Assembly (NCBI RefSeq): GCF_002105155.1
Contig: NW_019028995.1
Location: forward strand, 186,001-250,000
From: Lobosporangium transversale
Lineage: Eukaryota > Mortierellomycota > Mortierellomycetes > Mortierellales > Mortierellaceae
Direction of reading: 5' to 3'
DNA length: 64,000 nucleotides
Below the pieces are notes generated by a model. The model worked only from the letters and a program-made list of their open reading frames with translations, made no database searches and had not been told where the DNA came from. Shown piece by piece: positions 45,752 through 56,622 of the stretch; position 1 is the stretch's first letter, and every line of letters starts with the position of its first letter. Made by a program: the position numbers and the translations under genes.

Positions 45752-48058
45752 TTAATGTCCATGGCCATCATCCTGCTCTCCTCTTTGCTCAGGTGCTACT
45801 GTGATCATGTCATCAATACGTAGAATGGATAGTGCAGTCTCTGTAGCCGACCGCAGCGCTCGGACTTTGGACAATGTTGGCTCAAGAACCCCAGCATGAA
45901 CATTATCACGGAGCTCTCCCTTAATCAAGTCTAGACCATACCACTTCAAGCCCTGGCGCGCCTTATCGTTCTGAGAGGCATTATGGTAGACACGAAGTGT
46001 GGCCACCAAATCCGTGGAATCCTTGGCAGCATTGACTGCTAACGTCTTGGGGATCACAAGCAAGGCGCTAGCAAACTCTGCAATAGCTAGTTGTTCACGC
46101 GAGCCCTATATGCATATTGTCAGCGAAAGAAAACGGTGTTAAACACTTAGTGTAGCTTACGAATGTGCGTCAATGAAAACAAAGAAAATTCGCTCCAGAC
46201 ATTACTAACCAGAGTAGTTGCAAAATTCTCAAGATAAATGTTCAATGCAGTCTCCACTGCACCGCCTCCGGGAACGACACTTCCACTCTCCAATGTCCTT
46301 TTTACAACGCAGAGCGAATCATGTAGCGAGCGTTCCATTTCATCCAACATAAAGTCATTTGCACCACGGAGAATAATCGATGCGGACGACTGAGCCTTGG
46401 TACCCTTGATCAAGATGCACTCATCATCCGAGATCCTCTCCTGAACAACCTCCTCTGCATGTCCCAGGTAGGAAGCATCATATGTCTCCTCACCTTCCAA
46501 GTTTGCCAGCGTTGAGATCAAGGTGGCGCCGGTAGCTTTGGCAATGCGACGAAGATCTTCCTTCTTACAGCGACGAACAGCCATGGCGCCAGCCTCAATA
46601 AACAATTTTAAGCACATGTCATCGATCCCCTTTGTCGTTAAAATAACATTGGCTCCTGTAGCAAGGATCTTTTTGATACGCTCCGTAGTAATATCACTTT
46701 CCCTGATCAGTTGATAGTATAAATAGATAGAAAAAAGGCAATCGTTGGTAACATTCTTCTTCCCTTAATTGTAATCTTTTTCTTTGTCAGGTTCTGGAAG
46801 CCAGCATGAAGATTTTTTTTTTTTGTTTACCTCTTGCGAATATCCTCAAGCTTATCAGGATCATCTACTTGAATATGTACTCCCAAGTTCATGCGAACTT
46901 TTTGAAGGTTGATATCTAAGCAAGCGATCTTGGCATTGGTAACTTTGGTTTTCATTGCCTGACTGGCAACTGTGCAGTTGAGGGCATACCCCTTGACAAA
47001 CATAGACTCGGTTGCACTCCTTCCATGAGCCTTCAATACGTTGACAGCCTTAACAGGATATTTGTGTTCACCACGACTGTTTGTCGTCTTAACGGCCAAC
47101 ATAGCATCCACAGCCATATTTGAGAAGAATTCATCATGGCTAATGTTATGAACATGGTTGAATAAGCAAGAAAAAAAAACTTCATTTTCAGACCACTTAT
47201 CATAAACTTCAAGCAACCCGGATTTTCCCAGCAGCATTCCCTTCTTCCTTTGGGAATTTCAAAAAAATAAAATAAAATAACTTTTCCGACTTACGACCCA
47301 ATGATTTTGCTGGACATACTAGTCTTTGCAGCATTGACAAGACAATCGCGTCCAAGGGCCTCAACCTTGATCGACATTTGATCAGCAATGAACTTGCATG
47401 CCTCCTTTGATGCCAATCTGTATCCAGTAATGATGGTAGTGGGGTGAATCTTGTTCTTGACAAGCTCATTGGCTCTTTTCAAGAGTTCGGCAGCAATGAT
47501 TACAACCGATGTGGTACCATCACCCACCTCCTTATCCTGTTGTTGAGCCAACTCGACAAGAATCTTCCCTGCAGGGTGCTCCACTTCCAGCATGTTGAGG
47601 ATGGTGGCTCCGTCATTAGTGATAGTAACATCCTAACAGATAAAGAATCTATTTTTAGCAATTGACGGCTTTCTTCAACTTAAAGAAAAGGATGAAAAAA
47701 AGAAAAAAAATTCCCTACTCCAATTTCATTGACAATCATTTTGTCCAGACCAACGGGTCCAAGAGATGACTTGACAATGTTGGCAATCGAGGACGTAGCA
47801 AGGACTAACATGAGCGCGTAATTGTATAAAAAAAAATTAGAGAGTCAGTCGTAACGCACATTATAAGGCAGGCAATAGTGGGGTTGAATGTATGGCATCA
47901 CGTCGTATCTACAGCATGTTTCCTCGTCGACAGCTCTGGTTCGAACAAAAAAAAAAAAGCTTCAAAGTATAATCAATACCATTCTGATCCCTGATGTTCT
48001 GTCCTGTGGTGCGCTCTCCTCCAAGGAACAAACTGGCGCTCTGCTGTGCTGCATACAT
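45752..48058 (-). CDS. CCT1: T-complex protein 1 subunit alpha (chaperonin CCT1)
   Basis: Six exons: 47980-48058, 47719-47804, 47295-47632, 46831-47139, 46210-46702 and 45752-46105. They give 552 aa, the usual length. The start exon gives [14 protein letters not shown], which continues into [20 protein letters not shown]. Group II chaperonin motifs are clear: [12 protein letters not shown], the nucleotide-binding [11 protein letters not shown], the apical segment YALNCTV, and [16 protein letters not shown]. The [11 protein letters not shown] sequence and the HGRSATESM loop are specific to the alpha subunit. It forms one of eight subunits of the cytosolic TRiC/CCT ring that folds actin, tubulin and other proteins with ATP. 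The tail is Gly/His-rich (DDGHGH). Confidence 0.95.
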
Positions 48059-49100
48059 GATATGATGTTTAATATGGCTCGATGGATGAGTTGAAGAATG
48101 AAAGCTAATGTCGTTGCCTCACAATACTTTAAACCATGCACTGAACTCATAGAAGGCAGAAGAAGCATTGACGATTTATTAAGGGTTATTGTCACTCAGT
48201 GACAACCAATGAGAAATCCGTAGGCGGATTCAACAAACACGACAGTTCCGCGCACGCGAAAACGACACGTTGTAAAAAAAAAAAAGTCCCACTCGTGGTT
48301 TCGCGCTATGAATATTTATGCACTCTAGATAAAAAGGAAATGACAGGTTGGAGTGGATAAAGAACCCTGAATCACACTTTCACTGGAGAAAAAAAAGCAG
48401 TAAAGAAAAGCGCAATGTATCCTAGATTGGAGGGCAGTCCAAACTCTTTGTATTCGACCTTCAACTGTAGTGACAGAGGTTTAGGGATGATCTCTTCTTG
48501 TTTTAGAATCCACCGCTTTCTTGGTCAATTGGATTATCTGCAAAAAAAATAAAACAATAATAAAAGAAAGGAAAAACTGAGGTAGCAGAACCACATTTTA
48601 TTTTCTTACACCTCATCAAAAGCCTTCTATAAAATGCAATGACACGAAAGCAAAGACATAGACAATTGCGTGGAGTGCATTTAGGCATTTTGGGCGAGCT
48701 TGTGTTTGATGCGGTTGTGCTTTTTTTTTTTTTTTTTTGTTCTGCGCATGAATGAGAAGTTATACAATGGCAATGTTATGCTTAAAACCACATCCACACT
48801 GATGGGGCAGGCAAACCTGTAGAACAAACCTACATTACATGTACCAACTCTTGTTTCTCTAGGCATACATAAAGGATATTTTGTACAAAAGAAGTGAACA
48901 CTTGGACATTTGCAATAAATACTCTTTACAAGAGGCTACTCTTCTTTTTTTTTTTTTTTAAAAAAAAAATTAATAATAATAATAATAGTGGTCGCTTCCC
49001 TTTTCTTGACGACAGCCACTCTCACTGGGCTCAACTGATAAGGACAAACCATACATCCATCATTGAACTATGTACAGAAACGACAAAAACAACAAAAAAA
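48059..49100. other. CCT1 promoter region and intergenic DNA
   Basis: Upstream of CCT1 is a perfect 8-bp inverted repeat TTGTCACT-C-AGTGACAA at 48189-48205, immediately followed by CCAAT at 48206. This is a plausible promoter motif for this gene. T and A tracts occur at about 48721-48738 and 48941-48970. No gene seen. Confidence 0.4.
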
Positions 49101-50018
49101 ATGTATCCAGGTATCACTCTGCTCTGATCAAACTCTTGCTATGCATTTGATACTTTTACATTTGCTCAAACATCTTGCTTTCTCAAATGCACGCACTCAG
49201 ACAATAACAACAAATTGCGCTCAGACTATTGGGTCAACTTCCATGCCAATGGCGGCAACGCACCTAGTTGGAGCAGCTCTACTAGTCTTCATTTCCGTTC
49301 ACTGTCCTCTCAGGTCAACTCATACGGCTCCTATGTCACACTCGAGGACGAACCCGATGCGAGTCCCTATAGCTACTCAAACCTTTGGGAAATTCAGCTC
49401 AAGCTTGGTGAAATCCCAGACATGATCTCACATAATTTGTTGGAACCCTGTGCTTCTCCATCTTTCAAGACAGAAGCACACTGTGAGACCCCATGCTCCT
49501 TTCCATTTAGAAATCAGGCTGAGGCTTTCTTTTGCAAAAGAATAGACGGATATAACAAAGAAGAGGCGAGGCGGGAAAGAGTTTTCACGGAGTCTGCTAA
49601 GCAGAATGACCATGATATGATCTGCTTTTTAGAGCTTGATGACAACCCGTCTATAGGAGTCGATAAAAATTACGGCGCCATGAAGGCGTATGAAGAAGAG
49701 GAAGATAAAGAAAACGGGAATGTCAAAAGACGATGGGATACGTCGATGATCCGCCCTGTTTACGTGATAGGTCGCCCCATGAAGGTACGGCTAGACGATA
49801 AGACCCGTCATGACCGCAAGGATAGTGGTTTCTTAAGTGAGGATGATGTATTCTTCTGCAAAGAAAAGCATATTCTCTCCGTCACTGTCAGCGACCCTGG
49901 TTCTTCTGCTGCTGCTACTTCTATAACCCTGAAAACCAAACAAGATCGGAAGCATGGCCATAGTGTGGCTTTTGCATCCTTGCAACGCATTGCTTCCAGA
50001 TTTATTTGCCGATCATAA
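49101..50018 (+). CDS. Hypothetical protein, two-exon model
   Basis: A 264-codon frame is open to a stop at 50016-50018 but has no ATG near its start. The best model joins a ten-base first exon at 49101-49110 (ATGTATCCAG, A-rich context, donor GTATCA) to an acceptor CTCAG ending at 49224. It gives MYPDYWVNFHANGG and 267 aa in total. The protein has no signal peptide or membrane segment. It has four Cys between about residues 80 and 110 (EPCASPSF, HCETPCSFPF, FFCKRI), an acidic stretch (AYEEEEDKENG) and a basic C-terminus. Low-complexity bias is modest and codon usage looks genuine, but I do not recognise the family. The first exon is inference. Confidence 0.5.
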
Positions 50019-50585
50019 CTTCTTAGCAATGGTGCTTAGTTTGGAGGATGCCTTTGAGATATTGTTTTTATGGATGCAGGACATTTACAAATGGAAAATA
50101 AAATCGATTGACAAAAAAAAAACGATGTAAAATCAATCATGTGTATTACAATTATGCTACACACTTGACTTTACCATTCTCCCTTTCCCATTTGAAAATT
50201 TTTTTTAAAAAAAAAAGGTGTTTGTGTGAGAAAGGCTTGGCTACCTCTCGATATAAGAAAAAAGAATCACACAAATCATATACCGAGTAAGAAGAGCATC
50301 GATCTGGTCTAGAGATGCCGCTAGGAATCTCACAACCAACAACGAGCACATTGCTGTACTCAATGAAAGAAAAATTTTCTTCAAATTAAACAAAGATATT
50401 TATAGGGGGAGAAGGCCACCAAATCACAGGACTGTTATTAAATGTAGGACTGGTTTTTTTTAATTTGAATGAGATGAATCTGATTGGAGGACAAAAAAAT
50501 AAAAGATGAATAAAATTTAATTACGTTTGGACTGGATATCAAAAAATGCAATTTCCCGCGTGGCGCCCAACTTAGCATTATTATA
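50019..50585. other. Intergenic
   Basis: 3' flank of the hypothetical gene with A and T tracts. No gene seen. Confidence 0.4.
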
Positions 50586-50777
50586 TATAGCCCGTTTCAT
50601 TTGGTCGCGATACCTTATATTTTTTGAATACTTTCGAGTGTATTGGCAGCCAATTAGCTCGCTTGTTACGAGTATTGTTGCAAGTCCGTCACGTAGTGAG
50701 ATGCCACCAGAACAATTCAATCATCGTTTTTAGATTAAAATATAAGGTATCGTGACCAAATAAAATTGGCGATATAT
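50586..50777. mobile_element. Short non-autonomous relative (MITE) of the large transposon
   Basis: The left end TATATAGCCCGTTTCATTTG continues GTCGCGATACCTTATATTTT, differing from the TIR terminus of the 7-kb element at 3876 by one base over the conserved stretch. The right end is the inverse with several substitutions, AATATAAGGTATCGTGACC then AAATAAAATTGGCGATATAT. The roughly 190-bp interior is non-coding. TA repeats flank both sides. It probably moves, or once moved, using the transposase of the large element. Confidence 0.8.
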
Positions 50778-51863
50778 ACATGTTATACTTTATTATTTAT
50801 TACATGCAGGTCATTATTGATATTAGACCATGAGAGGAAAGAAGGTCAATTAACAAAAATATTTTTTGTGTTATTCATAGAAGAGGAAGTACTTACTACT
50901 TGTCATCCATCTCTATCCGAAGCGAACAAGGGAAAAAGTGAACGCTTCCTTCTTCCCCTCCTTCCCTCTTCTCCTTCCCTTCTTATCGACTCGATCGAAC
51001 AAGCACAATCTGATCACACACATTCACATTCACATTCACATTCACATTCAATCTCATATTCAATCTCATTCACCATCTTGACTCCACAGTTCACTTTCCC
51101 TATCCCGTCCATACATACACACTTACGCACATACACTTATATCCATAGCTCTGACCCTTACCAACAACCTGGCATATTACACAACCACCATAGCCTTCGA
51201 GACAGATTCACTTCACCAGCTCTTGTGAGTTCTGCTCGGCTCCCAATCCAATCTTCTGCACCCTTGCATTCACCCACAGGAACAAACATTTCGCAGCGAG
51301 TCTGTCTTTGGTAGGTCTTACACCTTTTTTTATTGGCTCTATGACCATCATTGTTATCGTCGCTATCACCGTTACTACGTAACATCCCACATGCAGACAG
51401 TCTAAAAAAGGAATAGAGATCAGCTGCATGGAGACAAGCTACTTCCCCCCTCCTTTTTTTATTTCTCCCTCTTTTCTTAATGATGTGGTTTGCACACCTC
51501 AATGCCTGATATACTTATTTGCCCCTAGTGTCAATTGCATCATGCACATCGCTTGTGCCCTTTTCCCCTTGATGTTCCACGCACTCTTTCTTCGGTGAAT
51601 TTTATTTAATTACGCTTGTGCACCAAATTTTGCACTAAAAAGTTTGTGTCCCATCTGGCGCTATGCAATTCATCGTAAACATCACATTTTTTTTTGGTCA
51701 AAGCGACCAACTAAGCTATTTAAATCAACAGTGTAACAACATGGCTATTTGCCCTTGATTCATCATTATTTCTAACAATCTTTTTTTACTTTTTGACCCA
51801 GTTTAAAGGCTCCAAACTGGGTCTTATCTATTCTGAGCTATTGATTAAATGCTTTCAGTCATT

Positions 51864-52025
<162 letters not shown>

Positions 52026-52312
52026 TTGTGCATGTGAACAATATTTTACGTCCAACTCCCCTGATCAGATTTACACCTATCATCACTCTTGACGTCAAGT
52101 AAATGTTAAATGTATGCACCAAAAAAGTGAAAGCACTATACAAAGTAACAATAATTATAATGAAAGAAGCGAGTATGGGTTTGCTTTTCTTTACTGTATT
52201 TATCTGGACATGAAGCGCGGGAGAAATGGATGTTGATGTCCGCTGGCTTGGGTTGGCTACTTCTTTCCAACCCTTATAAAATGTAAAAAAAAAAAAAAAC
52301 AGACACGTCAAA

Positions 52313-52392
52313 CGCTCTTTCCCTTTTTCCCTTTTTCCCTTTCCCTTTCCCCTTTCCCTTTCCCTTTCCCTTTCCCTTTCCCTTTCCCCCTT
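52313..52392. repeat. CCCTTT-type pyrimidine repeat
   Basis: About 80 bp of CCCTTT units with slight length variation, an all-pyrimidine strand preceded by an A15 tract at about 52285-52300. Confidence 0.9.
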
Positions 52393-53209
52393 TTTCTCTG
52401 CTCTGCTCTCTCTTTCTCTCATCTCCATCATGTATACCCAGTGGTAAGGATTTTTTTTTTAAAAAACACGGCCAATCCTCATCTCAGAGGGGATATCATT
52501 ACTATTATGCTTATTATATTTGTAATATCTTCGGGGGCTCTTTTTTTTTTTTAATTGATCTTGTTGAGCTGGAGCAGAAATACACTACGTTTTATTATGG
52601 ACAGGCAATAAGATGCTACCTTACCATATTTGCTGTATGACCATCAGACTGAAGAGTTAGAAAGGAGGGGGGGTTTTTTTTTTATCGATGGGCGTTCAAT
52701 AGGTTTATGATTGTGTGCTCAATATGAGGTATATGTCATGGATGGACTAGGACGACTATTTCTTCTCTTTCCCTCCACCCCTGTTTGGCTCTTAACCCTC
52801 ACTCGACCCTTGCATAGGACTCCTCTTTCTCTTTGGTGAGCCTTTACTTGTTACTGCATTCTTCAAACTATTCAATAAATGACTCCTCGAGCCTTATTTC
52901 CGTCAATGGATCAACTCTCCGACACCATGTTACTGTAGAAGCACTTATGAGAGTGAGAGTGAGAGTGTGAGAGCGACATAAAAGCGAATTATCCTTTTAC
53001 ATCCTTTTCCAACATACAGACTTCAAGGATCAAACAAACAATCAAAAACGAGATGTGATTTCCTTTTTATAAAAAAAACTCCTATTGTGTTTGATTAATT
53101 TCATCGATGGATTGTTTGTTTGTTGTTGTTCGTTTGTCTGTGTTTTTGTTTGTAAAACTCTACCTGTCCCTGAACACTCTTAAATGAGGTGATGTTATTT
53201 TAGTCCTAA

Positions 53210-53217
53210 TATAAAAG
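53210..53217 (+). promoter_or_regulatory. Possible TATA box of the dual-specificity phosphatase gene
   Basis: TATAAAAG lies 244 bp before the chosen ATG at 53461, with T/C-rich leader sequence in between. Confidence 0.4.
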
Positions 53218-53460
53218 GGCTCCGAATGTGTCCGTTCGCACTACGCGTTGTCTCTTTCTTGCTTTCTTTCATTCTTCCTTGTTAATGTCTGTCTATCTGT
53301 TTGTAAATGAATCCAAACAAGCTTCCATTTCAATATCCGTTGTGAACGATACCAAATTAACAAAAGAAACCTATCATCTTATTCTTTCTCATAGTCATCT
53401 TTGTCTGTCCCAATTGCTTCCTCAACAACATCGTCCACATCTACACCCACATCCACCATC

Positions 53461-55764
53461 ATGCCATCTCATAGCCTCTGCTCAGCCTCGGGCGAGCCGC
53501 ATCAACCCTCATATTCTATGCCTTCCACACCTTTGTCACCTCCTCTACACTTGCCACGGCCAGCCCACGACATCAAGAAGATTCGTAATACCAAACAACT
53601 GTCTCTGAAAGTTTCATCATCGAGCCATACTATCGCCGCCAGTAATTGTAGCAATAGCAACAGTGCTAGCAACCTTGACACCACAGTAGTCAAAAAGAAC
53701 AACGGTATTAGCCTTTCTATGGTCCCACCAACACCATCCTCGTCTTTTTCAACTCGCAGACCCTTCACACCCGCCCCATTATTGTCCGCTTCCCTAACTA
53801 CACCTTCCACAACAGCCTCTTCCCCTAAATTGTCAAGCATCCCAGCACCGACTTCAAAACGGCATAGTCAGCTGCTTCTTGACGATGCTCTCCCAGCCCC
53901 ACGGCTGCCACTGCCAGCCACCAGCAACCATCGGTCGATTTCAGCCTACTTCTCAGACTATAGCCTAGAATGTGGCGCTGCCTCACCATACACTACAGAA
54001 CCTGTCTGTGTACTCCCCAATCTCTATCTAGGAGCGGAACATAACGCTACTGATACCAAGACACTTCGGAGACTGGGCATTACGTTTGTACTGAACGTGG
54101 CTATCGAAATCGCACGAGAGGATTCTTCATCGGCCTACTCAGTCACGACTGAGGAAGCAACCGTCCGTGGTGGTATTACTTATAGGAGTCTCTCCTGGAG
54201 TCATCACCAAAAAAACCTTCTCAATGACTTTCCAAAGGCATTTGAACTGATTGATGAATCTCTAGCCTGCAACAATGGTCAAGGCAAGGCATTGGTGCAC
54301 TGTCAATTGGGGGTATCACGGTCAGCCAGCCTCGTGATTGCTTATGTCATGCGATCCCTGAACATGGGACTCACTGAGGCATACGACTTTGTGAAGCAAC
54401 GCTCAGGTGTCATCTCACCCAACATGAGTCTGATGTATCAACTTGCAGAATATGAGAAAAGACTAAAGAACCCAAGCAGCACTACATCTGCTTTGGATTC
54501 CACATCAGATACAGCCTCTGTTCGGAGTAGGAACTCGTGGAGCTCTCAGTTGGATGATGATGAACCACCCTATCCGTTTTCTGCCGCTTTCTCTGCCTCC
54601 AATGCTACCGGAGTATCCTTAAGTTCACTTCCACCACCGTCGGATGTATCATTGACTGCATCACATATGCCAAACCCCTGGGTAGCTATGACTGACTCCA
54701 GTTTGCCTCCTGCAACACCTATGAGGCAAGAGTTTTGTAAACGCCCACTGACACCTGACAATGGAAGTGATGATCATCCGAACACAAAGCCCTTTCAAGG
54801 TCCGAGCAGACTGGGACAACCGAAGCCACTCTCACCACGTCGAGGTCATTTGGGTCTGACCCAAGTCTCTTGGATGATGGATCATTCCCGGCCACGGTAT
54901 CAGAGTTCGCCTCTTACGACCTCCATGACCTCAGAAACTGTCGGCTTTGCTGCAGAAGAGGACGAGGATGAGGAGACTATGATGTTGCCCAAGACGCCAA
55001 CTGCTGAGAATTTCACAACACATAGCTTGGAAGCGACGCTCTCTTGCGATGTTGAGATGGTACCGCCGACACCATTGTTTCAGTCATCTTTTATGGTACC
55101 ATCACTCTCGTGCTCCTCGACGTGCTCGTCTGCATCCTCGGTTTTGTCTTTTGAGGCATGCCCACGACACTCGATCTCATCCACATCTTCATCCACAGCA
55201 ACGTACTTTACTGCTTGCGATGATGAGGATGTACTTTCAGATGATCATGACGGTGATAGGGTGCATTCGCCAAGGAATTCTGGAACGTGGTCATTTTTGC
55301 CAATCTTGTCCATGTCTTCCTCACAAGACACTGCGGTTGTGAACCATGACGATCAACATGACCACCACCACGTGCGTCAGCAGCAAGACCAAGAGCGATT
55401 GATAATGGCAGAACCGAAGAGGAAAAGGAGGATGCATGCTCTTTGGTCTGGGCTGAAAGCCCTACATACCGTGACGGAGACAGCGTCTACCTCCTGCTCC
55501 TCTTCTTCTTCATCATCCCGGATAACTTGCTTGGACATGCGCAGAAACGCTGATGCATCACCTACACCGGCCTCACCGATCTCTCCTCCAATCTCAACTG
55601 ATGTAGCTGTAAACACTGCTACTTCTACTGCTTCTACTCTGACTATCACTCCATCCAAATCCAAAACTAAGGGGGCGGACATTATTTTTTCTCCAAGACC
55701 CTATACACCTGCACGCCATGGAACAAGGTCACTTGGTGAATTTTATCAAGCCCTCTTTGCATAG
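53461..55764 (+). CDS. Dual-specificity protein phosphatase (MAPK-phosphatase-like)
   Basis: A single exon of 767 aa. The frame is open 20 codons further upstream, but the first ATG is at 53461 in good context (CCATCATGC). The N-terminal 180 residues are Ser/Thr/Pro-rich and probably disordered. The catalytic domain covers about residues 182-340: EPVCVLPNLYLGAEHNATD, then VLNVAIE, then the active-site loop HCQLGVSRSASLVIAY with Cys281 and Arg287, then SPNMSLMYQLAEYEKRL. Fungal relatives with this layout, such as Msg5-type enzymes, dephosphorylate MAP kinases. The long C-terminal tail has many TP sites and ends in a separate conserved-looking block, IIFSPRPYTPARHGTRSLGE. Which MAP kinase it acts on cannot be told from the sequence. 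Confidence 0.88.
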   Translation: MPSHSLCSASGEPHQPSYSMPSTPLSPPLHLPRPAHDIKKIRNTKQLSLKVSSSSHTIAASNCSNSNSASNLDTTVVKKNNGISLSMVPPTPSSSFSTRRPFTPAPLLSASLTTPSTTASSPKLSSIPAPTSKRHSQLLLDDALPAPRLPLPATSNHRSISAYFSDYSLECGAASPYTTEPVCVLPNLYLGAEHNATDTKTLRRLGITFVLNVAIEIAREDSSSAYSVTTEEATVRGGITYRSLSWSHHQKNLLNDFPKAFELIDESLACNNGQGKALVHCQLGVSRSASLVIAYVMRSLNMGLTEAYDFVKQRSGVISPNMSLMYQLAEYEKRLKNPSSTTSALDSTSDTASVRSRNSWSSQLDDDEPPYPFSAAFSASNATGVSLSSLPPPSDVSLTASHMPNPWVAMTDSSLPPATPMRQEFCKRPLTPDNGSDDHPNTKPFQGPSRLGQPKPLSPRRGHLGLTQVSWMMDHSRPRYQSSPLTTSMTSETVGFAAEEDEDEETMMLPKTPTAENFTTHSLEATLSCDVEMVPPTPLFQSSFMVPSLSCSSTCSSASSVLSFEACPRHSISSTSSSTATYFTACDDEDVLSDDHDGDRVHSPRNSGTWSFLPILSMSSSQDTAVVNHDDQHDHHHVRQQQDQERLIMAEPKRKRRMHALWSGLKALHTVTETASTSCSSSSSSSRITCLDMRRNADASPTPASPISPPISTDVAVNTATSTASTLTITPSKSKTKGADIIFSPRPYTPARHGTRSLGEFYQALFA

Positions 55765-56622
55765 AGGAGGTAGCGAGGGTAGGAAACACACTGCTTGCTA
55801 CATGCAAAAGGTCTTTTAATGAACAAAGCCATTTATTTCTACTCTTCCCTCCTTCCCCTTAAGCATTTATTATCTATCCATTAATAGCGCCAACAACACA
55901 CATACAAACCATTTAATTAGCAGAAGCCTCTTAAATATTGGCAACTGAGATGTACATAAGATTTAGCTTTTTTTTTTTTTCTTTTTTTTTTCTTATCATG
56001 AAGTGAATGAAATGAAATGACATGCCCTTGAGAAACACGAATAAACTATCTATTATCATATTGTAACAATACTCAAATACATAACGATCAATAGCAACTA
56101 TTTTTTTTTTTTTTATTCGCAAGATTGAGTGTGGACTGGGCTAGAACGCGTTACACGCTTGGGCTGATTTCATAAAAGTCTGTTATTACAAACTGCACGT
56201 TCTTTTTGTACATGGTCAAAAAAAAAAAAAAAAAAAAATCACTACACAACACAAGTATTTCTGTTGGCTTTTTTTTTATTGATTTATTTACTCGATATCA
56301 GGGATTCGGGAGGAGAAGAAAAAGAGTTTGTTTTTTTTTTTTTTTTTTTTTTTTTTGCTATATACAAACGACTTGAAGAGAGCAATAAACAGAAGGCAGT
56401 GGTATATGAAGGAGAAAAAAAAAAAAAAAAAAAAAAAAAAGGTGGGGAAAATGTCAAATTTCTTTTTTTTTTTTTGAGGTTTTGGTATATGTAAAAACTG
56501 TACTATTCTATATACAAAAGTAGAGAGAGAGAGGACGGAGGAGAGGGGGAAAGAATATAAAATTTGAGAACAAAGTGGTGGTAATGAATAAATATTCAAG
56601 TTTTTTTTTTTTTTTTTTTTTT
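55765..56622. other. Convergent intergenic region rich in homopolymers
   Basis: Lies between the phosphatase and bZIP stop codons. It contains T or A tracts at about 55969-55990, 56101-56114, 56219-56239, 56331-56356, 56415-56441, 56463-56475 and 56601-56624. No gene seen. Confidence 0.5.

Noticed and set aside
50766-51314. 182-codon frame upstream of the phosphatase
   Set aside because: Driven by the CACATT repeat; starts inside the MITE edge and lacks any domain.
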